8,500 bases of DNA from Rickettsiales bacterium (GCA_021300075.1 JAJTIB010000087.1:1-8500); one strand, 5' to 3'. Counted from the first letter of the stretch, positions 1-6,870 are shown. Notes: generated by a model from the sequence alone, not told the origin. Program-made: numbers and translations.

Positions 1-1044
1 GAGTTTGAGGCGCACGGTGCCCGCGACATGTTCCTGGCTTTTGTCAATCAGAGCCTGAAGCATTTCGCGCTCGGGGCTGAACCAGTAGCCGAAATAAATC
101 AGCTCCGCATAGCGCGGCATGATGTCGTCTTTCAGATGCATCGCGCCACGATCCAGCGTGATAGATTCAATGCCCCGGTGGGCAGCCAGCAGAATCGTGC
201 CGCCCGGGGTTTCATATACCCCGCGCGATTTCATGCCGACATAGCGGTTCTCGACTAAATCCAGCCGGCCGATGCCGTGCGCGCCTCCCAGCCGGTTGAG
301 TTCCGCCAGCAACTGCGCGGGGGAGAGTTTCCTGCCATTCACCGCCACCGCATCTCCGCGCTCAAATTCCACCTCGATGATCTCCGGCGCATCCGGCGCT
401 TTTTCGGGGCTTACGGTGAGACGGAACATACTTTCATCCGCCGCTACCCATGGGTCTTCCAGAGCCTTGCCCTCATAGGAAATATGCAGCAGGTTGGCGT
501 CCATACTGTAGGGGGCTTCGCCACGCTTGTCTTTTGCCACCGGAATCTGGTGCTTCTCGGCATATTCCAGCATCTGCGTGCGACTGTTTAACTCCCACTC
601 ACGCCAGGGGGCAATGACTTTAATATCCGGCTTCAGCGCGTAATATGTCAGCTCAAACCGCACCTGATCATTCCCCTTGCCGGTCGCGCCGTGGCACACC
701 GCATCAGCGCCGGTGGCATTCGCAATTTCAATCTGGCGTTTGGCAATCAGCGGACGGGCAATCGAGGTGCCGAGCAAATAGACGCCTTCATAAAGCGCAT
801 TGGCGCGGAACATGGGGAAAACATAGTCGCGCACGAATTCCTCGCGCAGATCGTCGATGAAAATTTCCTTCACTCCCATCAGCTCGGCTTTTTTGCGCGC
901 GGGCTCCAGCTCCTCGCCCTGGCCGATATCGGCGGTGAAGGTCACGACCTCACAACCATAGGTCTCTTTCAGCCAGCGCAGAATGATGGAAGTATCAAGC
1001 CCGCCCGAATAGGCAAGCACCACTTTTTTGATGGAAGATTTCAT
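1..1044 (-). CDS. argG: Argininosuccinate synthase, C-terminus cut by window edge
   Basis: Joins citrulline and aspartate with ATP to give argininosuccinate, the penultimate step of arginine synthesis, in the cytoplasm. Translating the minus strand from ATG 1044 gives MKSSIKKVVLAYSGGLDTS at the N-terminus, with the PP-loop nucleotide motif YSGGLDTS at residues 12-19. The family motif GATGKGNDQ is at 119-127, and further on come KDKRGEAPYS, GGAHGIGRLD and RGVYETPGGT. The reading frame is open for 348 codons to the left edge; family members are about 400 residues, so roughly 50 residues are missing. The start is supported by AAGGG at 1057-1053, 8 nt upstream. It is the 400-residue type typical of alphaproteobacteria. 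A small ORF lies upstream on the same strand (stop 78 bp before this start), so co-transcription is possible but unproven. Identity is very secure. Confidence 0.97.
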   Translation of the reverse strand, partial: MKSSIKKVVLAYSGGLDTSIILRWLKETYGCEVVTFTADIGQGEELEPARKKAELMGVKEIFIDDLREEFVRDYVFPMFRANALYEGVYLLGTSIARPLIAKRQIEIANATGADAVCHGATGKGNDQVRFELTYYALKPDIKVIAPWREWELNSRTQMLEYAEKHQIPVAKDKRGEAPYSMDANLLHISYEGKALEDPWVAADESMFRLTVSPEKAPDAPEIIEVEFERGDAVAVNGRKLSPAQLLAELNRLGGAHGIGRLDLVENRYVGMKSRGVYETPGGTILLAAHRGIESITLDRGAMHLKDDIMPRYAELIYFGYWFSPEREMLQALIDKSQEHVAGTVRLKL

Positions 1045-1059
1045 AAAAAATGCCCTTAC

Positions 1060-1083
1060 GCATGATGGATGCGGCCATGATGC
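1060..1083 (-). promoter_or_regulatory. Imperfect inverted repeat in the argG leader
   Basis: GCATGATGG (1060-1068) and CCATGATGC (1075-1083) form 9-bp arms with one central mismatch and a 6-nt spacer. They lie 16 bp upstream of the argG start codon, just 5' of its AAGGG ribosome-binding site. It could be an RNA stem near the ribosome-binding site or an operator. It does not match an arginine-repressor box that I recognise, and it may be chance. Confidence 0.25.
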
Positions 1084-1122
1084 CTAAAGACAAGCGGAAA
1101 AAGACGCAAGCGCGAAGTTTTT

Positions 1123-1332
1123 TCAACGCCCCAGTGAATCATCCCGATTTTTTTGCGCTAATTGTTTCTTGAATCTTTGATGTTTTCCACGTTCAAAGTG
1201 CCCACCCTTATTGGAATAATGTTGGTCTTCTGGATCATGCTGCTTACGAAAACCCTTACGAGTTAAAACCTCCCGGTTCCTTGGAGATGGTATGTCATAA
1301 TCTTCGTTAATGGGTGGGTCATTTTCTTGCAT
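1123..1332 (-). CDS. Small hydrophilic hypothetical protein (69 aa)
   Basis: Not recognised. The ORF begins at ATG 1332 and ends with TGA at 1125-1123. The product is extremely polar: 8 Arg, 7 Lys, 12 Asp/Glu and 4 His in 69 residues, with no Cys or Trp, no hydrophobic stretch long enough for a membrane helix or signal peptide, and a basic second half. It would be cytoplasmic and perhaps disordered or nucleic-acid-binding, but that is only inference. Only 23 of 69 codons end in G or C, unlike the GC-rich third positions of argG and hppA. The ribosome-binding site is weak (GAG about 8 nt upstream). It lies in the same direction as argG and diverges from hppA. In favour of a real gene: it fills an otherwise empty 506-bp gap without overlapping anything. 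Against: no recognised family and AT-rich codon use. It may also be non-coding. Confidence 0.4.
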   Translation of the reverse strand: MQENDPPINEDYDIPSPRNREVLTRKGFRKQHDPEDQHYSNKGGHFERGKHQRFKKQLAQKNRDDSLGR

Positions 1333-1550
1333 ACTTTACTCTAATGTCTGCAAGAAAAAGCGTAAACCCCCTTTATCAAAACTTCATAGAATTGACATAT
1401 AACCTAAGGCTTAAACTACGCTACCTCTCCGTCCAGATGGTGAACTGATAACCCCAAAACTTCTTTCTTGCCAAACGCGTGAGGCTTTTCTAGGTTGCGG
1501 CCAAATTTCGACGCCATTTTTTCTGTTTTAAAAACAACAAGGAGCCTCCC
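1333..1550. other. Divergent intergenic region upstream of hppA
   Basis: This 218-bp AT-rich stretch lies between the 69-codon minus-strand ORF and hppA. It contains a perfect TTGACA at 1392-1397 on the plus strand that could be a -35 box, but no good -10 at 16-18 bp (ACTACG at 1415-1420 is poor). A TACGCT at 1417-1422 matches better but at 19-bp spacing. The hppA ribosome-binding site AAGGAG is at 1539-1544. I see no hairpin with a T-run and no RNA gene. Confidence 0.35.
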
Positions 1551-3635
1551 ATGGAACTCATCGATATCAAACAACTCATCATTGCCTGCGGCCTGGTGGC
1601 AGTGCTTTACGGCATCCTCACCATCCGCAATATTCTGGCGCAAAGCAAGGGTAACGCCGCGATGATTGATATTGCGAGCGCCATTCAGGAAGGCGCCAAA
1701 GCCTACCTCAACCGCCAATATACGACGATTGCTATCGTTGGTGTGGTGATTTTCGCCGGCCTCGCGAGCCAACTGGGCTGGACGGTGGCGGTTGGTTTTG
1801 TCGTCGGCGCGGTTCTCTCTGGGATTGCCGGCTATATCGGGATGATGATATCGGTGCGCGCCAATGTCCGCACTGCTGAGGCCGCCCGTGGCGGCGCCCA
1901 GAAAGCCCTCACCCTCGCCTTCCGCTCGGGCGCGGTCACCGGTATGCTTGTCGTGGGCCTTGGTTTACTTGGCACGGCCGGTTATTTCTTCTATCTGCAG
2001 GACGCTGGCATCGACTCACGCAAAATACTCGAGGCGCTGGTGGCGCTCTCGTTTGGCGCCTCACTGATTTCGATTTTCGCGCGCCTAGGCGGCGGCATCT
2101 TCACCAAGGGTGCAGATGTGGGCGCGGATTTAGTCGGTAAAGTTGAAGCCGGCATCCCCGAGGATGACGCTCGCAACCCGGCGGTCATCGCCGATAACGT
2201 GGGCGATAATGTGGGCGATTGCGCTGGGATGGCCGCCGACCTGTTCGAGACGTATGTGGTGACGATTGTCGCGACCATGCTGCTCGCCGCCATTTATTTT
2301 GTGGATGCTACGCGCGAACTGTTCATGCTCTATCCGCTGGCACTGGGTGGGGTATGTATTCTGGCTTCCATCGTCAGCACTTATGCGGTCAGGCTCGATA
2401 AATCCGGCAACATCATGCGGGCGCTTTATAAAGGCCTTGTGGTGAGCGCCGTGCTTTCGGCTGGGCTGATTTATTTCCTGACCAAACATATGCTCGGGTT
2501 CGGTTCGGCATTTGACGCAGAGGGCATGAGCTTCACCGGCCTTGATGTATTCCTCTGTACGCTGGTTGGGCTTGGCGTCACAGCTGCACTGGTTTGGATT
2601 ACCGAATATTATACCTCGACGCATTACCGTCCCGTACGATCGGTGGCGCAAGCCTCGACCACCGGTCACGGTACGAACGTGATTCAAGGCATCGCCGTTT
2701 CGATGGAAGCGACTGCCCTGCCGATTCTGACCATCTGTATCGGCATTATCGTCTCGTTCCAGCTATGCGGTCTGTTCGGTATCGGCATTGCGGCAACCAC
2801 CATGCTTGCTCTGGCGGGCATCATCGTCGCGCTTGATGCCTACGGGCCAGTGACGGACAATGCCGGAGGCATTGCCGAAATGGCTGGGCTACCGAAGGAA
2901 GTCCGCGTCACCACCGACGCGCTTGATGCAGTAGGCAATACCACCAAGGCTGTCACCAAAGGCTATGCCATCGGCTCGGCGGCGCTCGCGGCACTGGTGC
3001 TGTTCACCGCCTATGTGCAGGACATCAAACATTACTTCCCTGGTCTTGACGTTCAGTTCAGCCTGTCGGATCCGTATGTGCTGGTGGGCTTATTCATCGG
3101 CGGGCTGCTGCCCTATTTCTTTGGCGGACTGGCGATGCAGGCCGTCGGCCGCGCCGCAGGCGCAGTGGTGGTGGAAGTACGCCGCCAATTCAAGGAAATC
3201 CCCGGCATCATGGAGCGTACCGCGCGGCCGGATTATTCCAAAGCCGTCGATATGCTGACCAAGGCTGCGATCAAAGAAATGATTATCCCGTCGCTGCTGC
3301 CCGTTGCCGTTCCGGTTGTGCTCTATTTCGCAATCAATGAAATCGCCGGACAGACGCAAGCATTCGCAGCTCTTGGCGCATTGCTGATGGGAATCATCGT
3401 CACTGGTCTTTTTGTGGCCATCTCGATGACATCGGGTGGTGGTGCATGGGATAACGCCAAAAAATACATCGAAGAAGGCCATTTCGGCGGCAAAGGCTCA
3501 GAAGCCCATAAAGCCGCAGTGACCGGCGACACGGTGGGCGACCCCTATAAGGATACCGCAGGACCTGCCGTCAATCCGCTCATCAAGATCGCCAACATCG
3601 CGGCGATTTTGCTGCTGGCGCTGCTGGCGCAGTAG
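1551..3635 (+). CDS. hppA: K+-insensitive H+-translocating membrane pyrophosphatase
   Basis: Hydrolyses inorganic pyrophosphate in the inner membrane and uses the energy to pump protons out of the cytoplasm. The 694-residue product is highly hydrophobic, fits the usual 650-720 residue bacterial length and should span the membrane about 16 times. Diagnostic motifs are visible: DVGADLVGKVE at 189-199 (substrate-binding loop), DNVGDNVGDCAGMAAD starting at Asp215 (Asp215, 219 and 223 ligate Mg-PPi), DNAKKYIE at 634-641, and TGDTVGDPYKDTAGPAVNP from 658 (Asp660, 664, 668). GNTTKAVTKG carries Lys466 and Thr469; in this family Lys and Thr at these positions mark the K+-independent H+-pumping subgroup, while K+-dependent and Na+-pumping forms have Ala/Gly. 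The start has a strong AAGGAG 6 nt upstream. It is probably transcribed alone: it diverges from the gene on its left and converges with nnrD. Confidence 0.97.
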   Translation: MELIDIKQLIIACGLVAVLYGILTIRNILAQSKGNAAMIDIASAIQEGAKAYLNRQYTTIAIVGVVIFAGLASQLGWTVAVGFVVGAVLSGIAGYIGMMISVRANVRTAEAARGGAQKALTLAFRSGAVTGMLVVGLGLLGTAGYFFYLQDAGIDSRKILEALVALSFGASLISIFARLGGGIFTKGADVGADLVGKVEAGIPEDDARNPAVIADNVGDNVGDCAGMAADLFETYVVTIVATMLLAAIYFVDATRELFMLYPLALGGVCILASIVSTYAVRLDKSGNIMRALYKGLVVSAVLSAGLIYFLTKHMLGFGSAFDAEGMSFTGLDVFLCTLVGLGVTAALVWITEYYTSTHYRPVRSVAQASTTGHGTNVIQGIAVSMEATALPILTICIGIIVSFQLCGLFGIGIAATTMLALAGIIVALDAYGPVTDNAGGIAEMAGLPKEVRVTTDALDAVGNTTKAVTKGYAIGSAALAALVLFTAYVQDIKHYFPGLDVQFSLSDPYVLVGLFIGGLLPYFFGGLAMQAVGRAAGAVVVEVRRQFKEIPGIMERTARPDYSKAVDMLTKAAIKEMIIPSLLPVAVPVVLYFAINEIAGQTQAFAALGALLMGIIVTGLFVAISMTSGGGAWDNAKKYIEEGHFGGKGSEAHKAAVTGDTVGDPYKDTAGPAVNPLIKIANIAAILLLALLAQ

Positions 3636-3645
3636 CTTCTGATTC

Positions 3646-3670
3646 GCTCAAGCGGCCCTCAGAGCTTTTG
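3646..3670 (+). terminator. Weak possible terminator after hppA
   Basis: Ten bases after the hppA stop, GCTC (3646-3649) can pair with GAGC (3662-3665), followed directly by TTTT at 3666-3669. AAGC (3650-3653) with GCTT (3664-3667) is an alternative pairing. Stems are only 4 bp and the T-run is short, so the call rests mainly on position in the 77-bp convergent gap to nnrD. Confidence 0.25.
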
Positions 3671-3712
3671 CTTCCTCGGGCGTGTAGGCGTGCGATTATT
3701 CTTTGATTGCGC

Positions 3713-4537
3713 TCATACGCCGCTCAATACGGCGGGAATTTCGGCCAGTAAATCCTCGGCAATCATGCCGCGCGTCAGACGTGCGGCTGCCTTACCATGC
3801 AGCCAGGCGGCGGCACTGGCCGCATCAAATGCGCTCATCCCTTGAACCCAGAGACCGCCGATCATACCCGCCAGAACATCGCCCGTACCAGCGGTCGCGA
3901 GCCATGGCGGCGCATGGTGATTCACCCGAATATTTCCGGCAGCATCCGCAATCACCGTATCCGCACCCTTAAGCAGCACTGTGACCCCGAGTGTCTGAGC
4001 CAGGGCGCCTGCTCGAGCGGGTTTGTCAATCTTCTTATCCAGATGCAACGCGGTGGCAAGTTTCGCATATTCCCCCTCATGCGGAGTGAGAATGACCGCA
4101 TGCCCTTTCAGCGCAGCGCGCAAAGAGGCATCCCGCGCCAGCAAAGTCAGCGCGTCGGCATCAAGCAGCAGTTTTTTATCGGCCACAAGTGCGGCAGCAA
4201 TCGCCTGTGCGAGCCGAGCATCCGCCTCGGCGCCGGGACCAAGAATGACGACGCCGATATGCGGGTCCTCCAGCAGTATCTGCCAATCCTTCTCCCGCCG
4301 GAGCGGGCGGGTCAGAATGCTCAACAGCGACATGGCATAAATCGGCCAGACCGCTTCCGGTGCTGCGAGCGTCACCAGCCCCGCGCCAGTTCGCTGCGCC
4401 GCGCGTGCCGTCAGGCGCGACGCGCCGGTGAGAACCGCGCCGCCATAGACCAGAACATGGCCACGATTGTGTTTGTGGTCAGCGACCGAGAGGGGAGGAA
4501 TACTCCAATGGTTCGGGGTGTTTTCCTGCATGGTCAT
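3713..4537 (-). CDS. nnrD: ADP/ATP-dependent (S)-NAD(P)H-hydrate dehydratase, stand-alone
   Basis: Restores NAD(P)H from its damaged hydrate form (NADHX/NADPHX) using ADP or ATP, a cytoplasmic metabolite-repair reaction. The 274-residue product is a complete YjeF C-terminal (ribokinase-like) domain: HKHNRGHVLVYGG at 21-33, LGPG at 99-102, DADAL at 126-130, LTPHEGE at 150-156, and the catalytic anion-hole motif AGTGDVLAG at 216-224 with Asp220 as the likely base. The NnrE epimerase (YjeF_N) domain, often fused in front in bacteria, is absent, and nothing resembling it lies in the window. The start at ATG 4537 has no clear Shine-Dalgarno; ATG 4531 (Met3) is an equally possible start. It diverges from slt across 64 bp and converges on hppA. 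Function is very likely, from motif content. Confidence 0.94.
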   Translation of the reverse strand: MTMQENTPNHWSIPPLSVADHKHNRGHVLVYGGAVLTGASRLTARAAQRTGAGLVTLAAPEAVWPIYAMSLLSILTRPLRREKDWQILLEDPHIGVVILGPGAEADARLAQAIAAALVADKKLLLDADALTLLARDASLRAALKGHAVILTPHEGEYAKLATALHLDKKIDKPARAGALAQTLGVTVLLKGADTVIADAAGNIRVNHHAPPWLATAGTGDVLAGMIGGLWVQGMSAFDAASAAAWLHGKAAARLTRGMIAEDLLAEIPAVLSGV

Positions 4538-4557
4538 ACTCGTGTGAATTTAGGAGG

Positions 4558-4586
4558 AGTATAGTTGCGTCCGGAGTAGGCTTCGA
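4558..4586 (-). promoter_or_regulatory. Candidate nnrD promoter (-10 TATACT)
   Basis: On the minus strand TATACT (4563-4558) is a 5/6 match to the sigma-70 -10 box, 20 bp before the nnrD ATG, which predicts a short leader of about 14 nt. The -35 region (about 4586-4581, TCGAAG) is poor. The box overlaps a plus-strand -10 match, so the two divergent promoters may compete. Confidence 0.35.
4560..4565 (+). promoter_or_regulatory. Candidate slt -10 box (TATAGT)
   Basis: TATAGT on the plus strand matches the sigma-70 -10 box at 5/6 positions. It would start transcription near 4572, leaving a leader of about 30 nt that holds GGAG (4573-4576) and the start-codon hairpin. No recognisable -35 is seen at normal spacing. 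It shares four bases with the minus-strand TATACT. Confidence 0.3.
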
Positions 4587-4588
4587 CT

Positions 4589-4607
4589 ACGCATAGCATC
4601 TATGCGT
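4589..4607 (+). promoter_or_regulatory. Hairpin enclosing the slt start codon
   Basis: ACGCATAG (4589-4596) and CTATGCGT (4600-4607) are perfect 8-bp inverted repeats around a CAT loop. The predicted start codon ATG (4602-4604) lies in the right arm, so in mRNA it would be paired. A smaller dyad, GTAG (4576-4579) with CTAC (4587-4590), overlaps the left arm by two bases, so the two stems would exclude each other. In DNA form it could instead be an operator between nnrD and slt. The repeat is seen directly; its role is inferred. Confidence 0.5.
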
Positions 4608-6440
4608 CCTCACTTCCACCGCTTGCTGATGTTGGCCGTGCTTCTGGCCGCCAGTCCCACCTTTGCGGCCAGTGACCGGGCGCTGCTTGCCGCATTTGCC
4701 CAGTGGGAAAATCTGAGTGCGCCGGGAGAACAGATTCTTTTTGCAGAAGGCTGGAAGTTTTTACAATCCCACCCCGACTGGCCACGGCAAAATACGCTGC
4801 GTCTCAATATCGAAGCCGCAGCCCTGCGTGAGGCGCCGGCGACGAAAATGCTGGGCAAGTTCTGCCGGGCTTTTCCGCCCCTTTCCGGACGCGGCATGAT
4901 CGCCTGTGCCCGCGCCGGTATCGGCGGCGTTCCAGCCATCGCTCAGGGCTGGAAACAGGGTGATTTCACGCCCGAGGAGGAAAAAAACATCCTCGCCCGA
5001 GAAGGTGGCAAATTGACCGAGCGCGACCACCGCGCGCGGCTTGATCGGCTACTGTTTGAGAATAAAGCCGCACCCGCACGGCGCACTCTGACGCTGCTGC
5101 CGGAAAAATCCCGCCCGCTTTATGAGGCGCGCATTGCGCTTGTTGCCAATGCTACCGACGCACCGCGCAAGGTTGGGGCCGTACCTCGCGTTGAGCTGCA
5201 AGATCCTGGTCTTATTTATAATCGCCTCACCTGGCGACACCGCAAAGGCATGGTGGATGGCGTGTATGAACTTTTCGCCGCCGCGCCCAAAAATCCGCCC
5301 TACCCTGATCTATGGTGGAATTTGCGGATGTACTATGCACGCAAAGCATTCGAACAGCGCAACTATGACCGCGCCTTGCGGCTGGTGGAACATGCAGGCG
5401 CGCTCAAACCCGAATATCTGGCCGATACGCTCTGGTTCAAGGGCTGGATTCTGCTTGAAGCGAAGCGAAATCCGCGCGGCGCTTATGAAAGTTTCTACCA
5501 GCTTTTTCGTGCGGTCAAAACTCCTGTCAGTAAAGCCCGCGCAGCCTATTGGGCGGGACGCGCAGCGGAGAAAAACGGCAATCTCGATATTGCCCGCAAC
5601 TGGTATGCCAAGGCCGCAACTTACCCGAGTGTATTTTACGGCCAGCTTGCCCAAGCCCGCATCGCGCCTAAAACGGCACTGCAGCTGCCCAAAACGCCAT
5701 CGTTGACGTCGAAGGAAAAAGCCAGCTTCGCCAAAAATGATTTACCGCGCCTCACGCAATTACTCATCAAGGCCGGACGCGAGGAAGATGCCGATGCCTT
5801 CATTCTACAGATGGCGCAAAATAAGAATGATGCCAGATCGCTGGCACTGATTGCTGACTTCGCCCGCACTCACGGTCAGACATTTGACAGCGTGCGCGTC
5901 GCCAAGCTGGCGCTGCAGCGCCATGTTCTGCTGATTGATCATGGCTGGCCGCGCGTGGTGCTGCCCCAGAAACTGCCGATTGAGCCAGCACTGGCGCTGG
6001 CCATTGTCCGGCAGGAAAGTGAGTTTAACCCCCGCGCTACAAGCCCGGCAGGTGCGCGCGGGCTGATGCAACTTATGCCCGCTACGGCGCGCGAGACTGC
6101 GCGCAAGCTGGGGCTTGGTTTCGCCGTGCCACGCCTGTTTGAACCGGACTATAACATCACCCTGGGAAGTGATTATCTTGGTCGGCTGGTGCGCGGATTT
6201 GACGGATCCTACATTCTTGCCATGGCCGGCTATAATGCCGGCCCGGCAAATGTGCGTAAATGGATCCGACAGTTCGGCATGCCGCCGGACTCGCCCGAAG
6301 CGGCGGTCAACTGGATTGAAAGCATCCCCTTTACCGAAACCCGCAATTACGTCATGCGCGGTCTTGAAAATGTGCAGATGTACCGCACCCTCATTGATCC
6401 CAGAACTCCGCTGCAGATCCGCGAGGATCTGGTGCGGTAG
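4602..6440 (+). CDS. slt: Soluble lytic murein transglycosylase (Slt70-like)
   Basis: Periplasmic enzyme that cleaves the MurNAc-GlcNAc bond of peptidoglycan with formation of 1,6-anhydro-MurNAc. At 612 residues it is close to the 645 of E. coli Slt70. Residues 1-22 form a Sec signal peptide (MRPHFHRLLMLAVLLAASPTFA, basic start, hydrophobic core, cleavage probably after Ala22). Residues about 25-450 are Ala- and Leu-rich helical repeats of the U-shaped doughnut domain. The catalytic SLT domain covers about 460-575: RQESEFNP with the single catalytic Glu472, GLMQLMPATA at 487-496, and AGYNAGP at 542-548. No SD sequence lies at normal distance from ATG 4602; AGGAGGAG at 4552-4559 is too far and GGAG at 4573-4576 is 25 nt away. 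The signal peptide still supports this start, with Met10 (4629) as an alternative. It is the only gene in its direction here and probably monocistronic. Confidence 0.95.
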   Translation: MRPHFHRLLMLAVLLAASPTFAASDRALLAAFAQWENLSAPGEQILFAEGWKFLQSHPDWPRQNTLRLNIEAAALREAPATKMLGKFCRAFPPLSGRGMIACARAGIGGVPAIAQGWKQGDFTPEEEKNILAREGGKLTERDHRARLDRLLFENKAAPARRTLTLLPEKSRPLYEARIALVANATDAPRKVGAVPRVELQDPGLIYNRLTWRHRKGMVDGVYELFAAAPKNPPYPDLWWNLRMYYARKAFEQRNYDRALRLVEHAGALKPEYLADTLWFKGWILLEAKRNPRGAYESFYQLFRAVKTPVSKARAAYWAGRAAEKNGNLDIARNWYAKAATYPSVFYGQLAQARIAPKTALQLPKTPSLTSKEKASFAKNDLPRLTQLLIKAGREEDADAFILQMAQNKNDARSLALIADFARTHGQTFDSVRVAKLALQRHVLLIDHGWPRVVLPQKLPIEPALALAIVRQESEFNPRATSPAGARGLMQLMPATARETARKLGLGFAVPRLFEPDYNITLGSDYLGRLVRGFDGSYILAMAGYNAGPANVRKWIRQFGMPPDSPEAAVNWIESIPFTETRNYVMRGLENVQMYRTLIDPRTPLQIREDLVR

Positions 6441-6443
6441 AAG

Positions 6444-6464
6444 AAAAAACTCCCCCGCCGGGAG
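6444..6464 (-). terminator. Intrinsic terminator of the small lipoprotein gene
   Basis: Read on the minus strand, CTCCC (6464-6460), a 5-nt loop and GGGAG (6454-6450) are followed by six T (6449-6444). It lies 45 bp after the lipoprotein stop codon and next to the slt stop. On the plus strand no T-run follows the stem, so it should not stop slt transcripts efficiently. A second stem, GGAGA (6461-6465) with TCTCC (6471-6475), overlaps it and could compete. Confidence 0.7.
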
Positions 6465-6508
6465 AGGTGTTCTCCTAACGTCCAACCACTGACTGATAGC
6501 AGCTGCCC

Positions 6509-6736
6509 CTAATCCCGATCCTGATAGACGCCGGGTGGGACATAATAGGCATCGTTATCAATATAGCGTTCATATTGGGTGGCTTGCGACACCGGTACCC
6601 GCGAATCCACCGGTACAGGGTGACGGATATCGTACTGATTCCATACATCCTCTTTTTTCTTATCGGGACCGCAACCAAAGGCAGTGAGCGTGAGAATTGC
6701 TATTAAAAAGAACTTATATGTTTGCATAGGATGCAT
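6509..6736 (-). CDS. Small putative lipoprotein of unknown function (75 aa)
   Basis: The N-terminus reads MHPMQTYKFFLIAILTLTAFGC: one Lys, a hydrophobic core at residues 9-20, and a lipobox-like LTAFGC with Cys22 as the likely lipidated residue. Phe at -2 is unusual, while Ala at -3 and Gly at -1 are acceptable. After the Cys the chain is polar: KKKED at 26-30, then a Tyr-, Pro- and Asp-rich tail ending YVPPGVYQDRD. I do not recognise the family. Asp is not at +2, so outer-membrane sorting would be expected by the E. coli rule, which may not apply here. The start could be ATG 6736 or ATG 6727 (Met4); neither has an SD sequence. A well-placed terminator downstream and a -10-like box upstream support a real single-gene transcript. 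Confidence 0.65.
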   Translation of the reverse strand: MHPMQTYKFFLIAILTLTAFGCGPDKKKEDVWNQYDIRHPVPVDSRVPVSQATQYERYIDNDAYYVPPGVYQDRD

Positions 6737-6744
6737 TTATTCAG

Positions 6745-6753
6745 TCTATAACA
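6745..6753 (-). promoter_or_regulatory. Extended -10 promoter, possibly giving a leaderless mRNA
   Basis: On the minus strand TGTTATAGA (6753-6745) is an extended -10 (TGn plus TATAGA). The first ATG is only 8 nt beyond it, so transcription would start within about 1-3 nt of the start codon. This agrees with the absence of an SD sequence. A TTGCTG sits upstream at roughly 20-bp spacing, too far for a normal -35. The box overlaps the 8-bp palindrome AACATGTT (6750-6757). Confidence 0.35.
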
Positions 6754-6855
6754 TGTTCATATATGCGTTGCAGCAAAAACAACAAATCGTAACGAACCTC
6801 ACTCAAATTTGCATAGCTCGCCTAAATCCCGCCACAGCCTATCCTTCCTAAGAAT

Positions 6856-6870
6856 TTAACTGATTGTTAA
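6856..6870 (+). promoter_or_regulatory. CtrA-type binding site (TTAA-N7-TTAA)
   Basis: TTAACTGATTGTTAA is an exact TTAA-N7-TTAA match to the binding site of CtrA, the alphaproteobacterial cell-cycle and motility regulator. It lies 50 bp before the start codon of the kinase-like gene. With TAGATT (6882-6887) as -10, the box would cover the -35 region, the arrangement of many CtrA-activated promoters, with a start near 6894. The box lies inside a longer dyad: CCTAAGAATTTAAC (6847-6860) can pair with GTTAAGTTTTGAGG (6866-6879) at 13 of 14 positions, counting two G-U pairs. A chance match cannot be excluded. Confidence 0.5.

Noticed and set aside
28..1065. Several plus-strand ORFs of 68-124 codons over argG
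   Set aside because: All lie antisense to the unmistakable argG reading frame, which is not closed because it runs off the window edge.
3797..4564. 255-codon plus-strand ORF antisense to nnrD
   Set aside because: It is a frame shadow of a gene with clear family motifs. Its product is rich in Arg, Gln and His with no recognisable domain.
4552..4579. Mini-ORF TTG-CGT-CCG-GAG-TAG after a strong AGGAGGAG, as a leader peptide for slt
   Set aside because: Spacing is good, but the start would fall on the predicted -10 box, so it is probably not in the transcript. The SD-like run could be a by-product of promoter sequence.
5805..6485. 226-codon minus-strand ORF over the slt catalytic domain
   Set aside because: Antisense shadow of the SLT domain; low-complexity residues and no ribosome-binding site worth noting.
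6755..6769. GTTC-N7-CGTT resembling the alphaproteobacterial LexA box (GTTC-N7-GTTC)
   Set aside because: The second half is shifted by one base and does not match.
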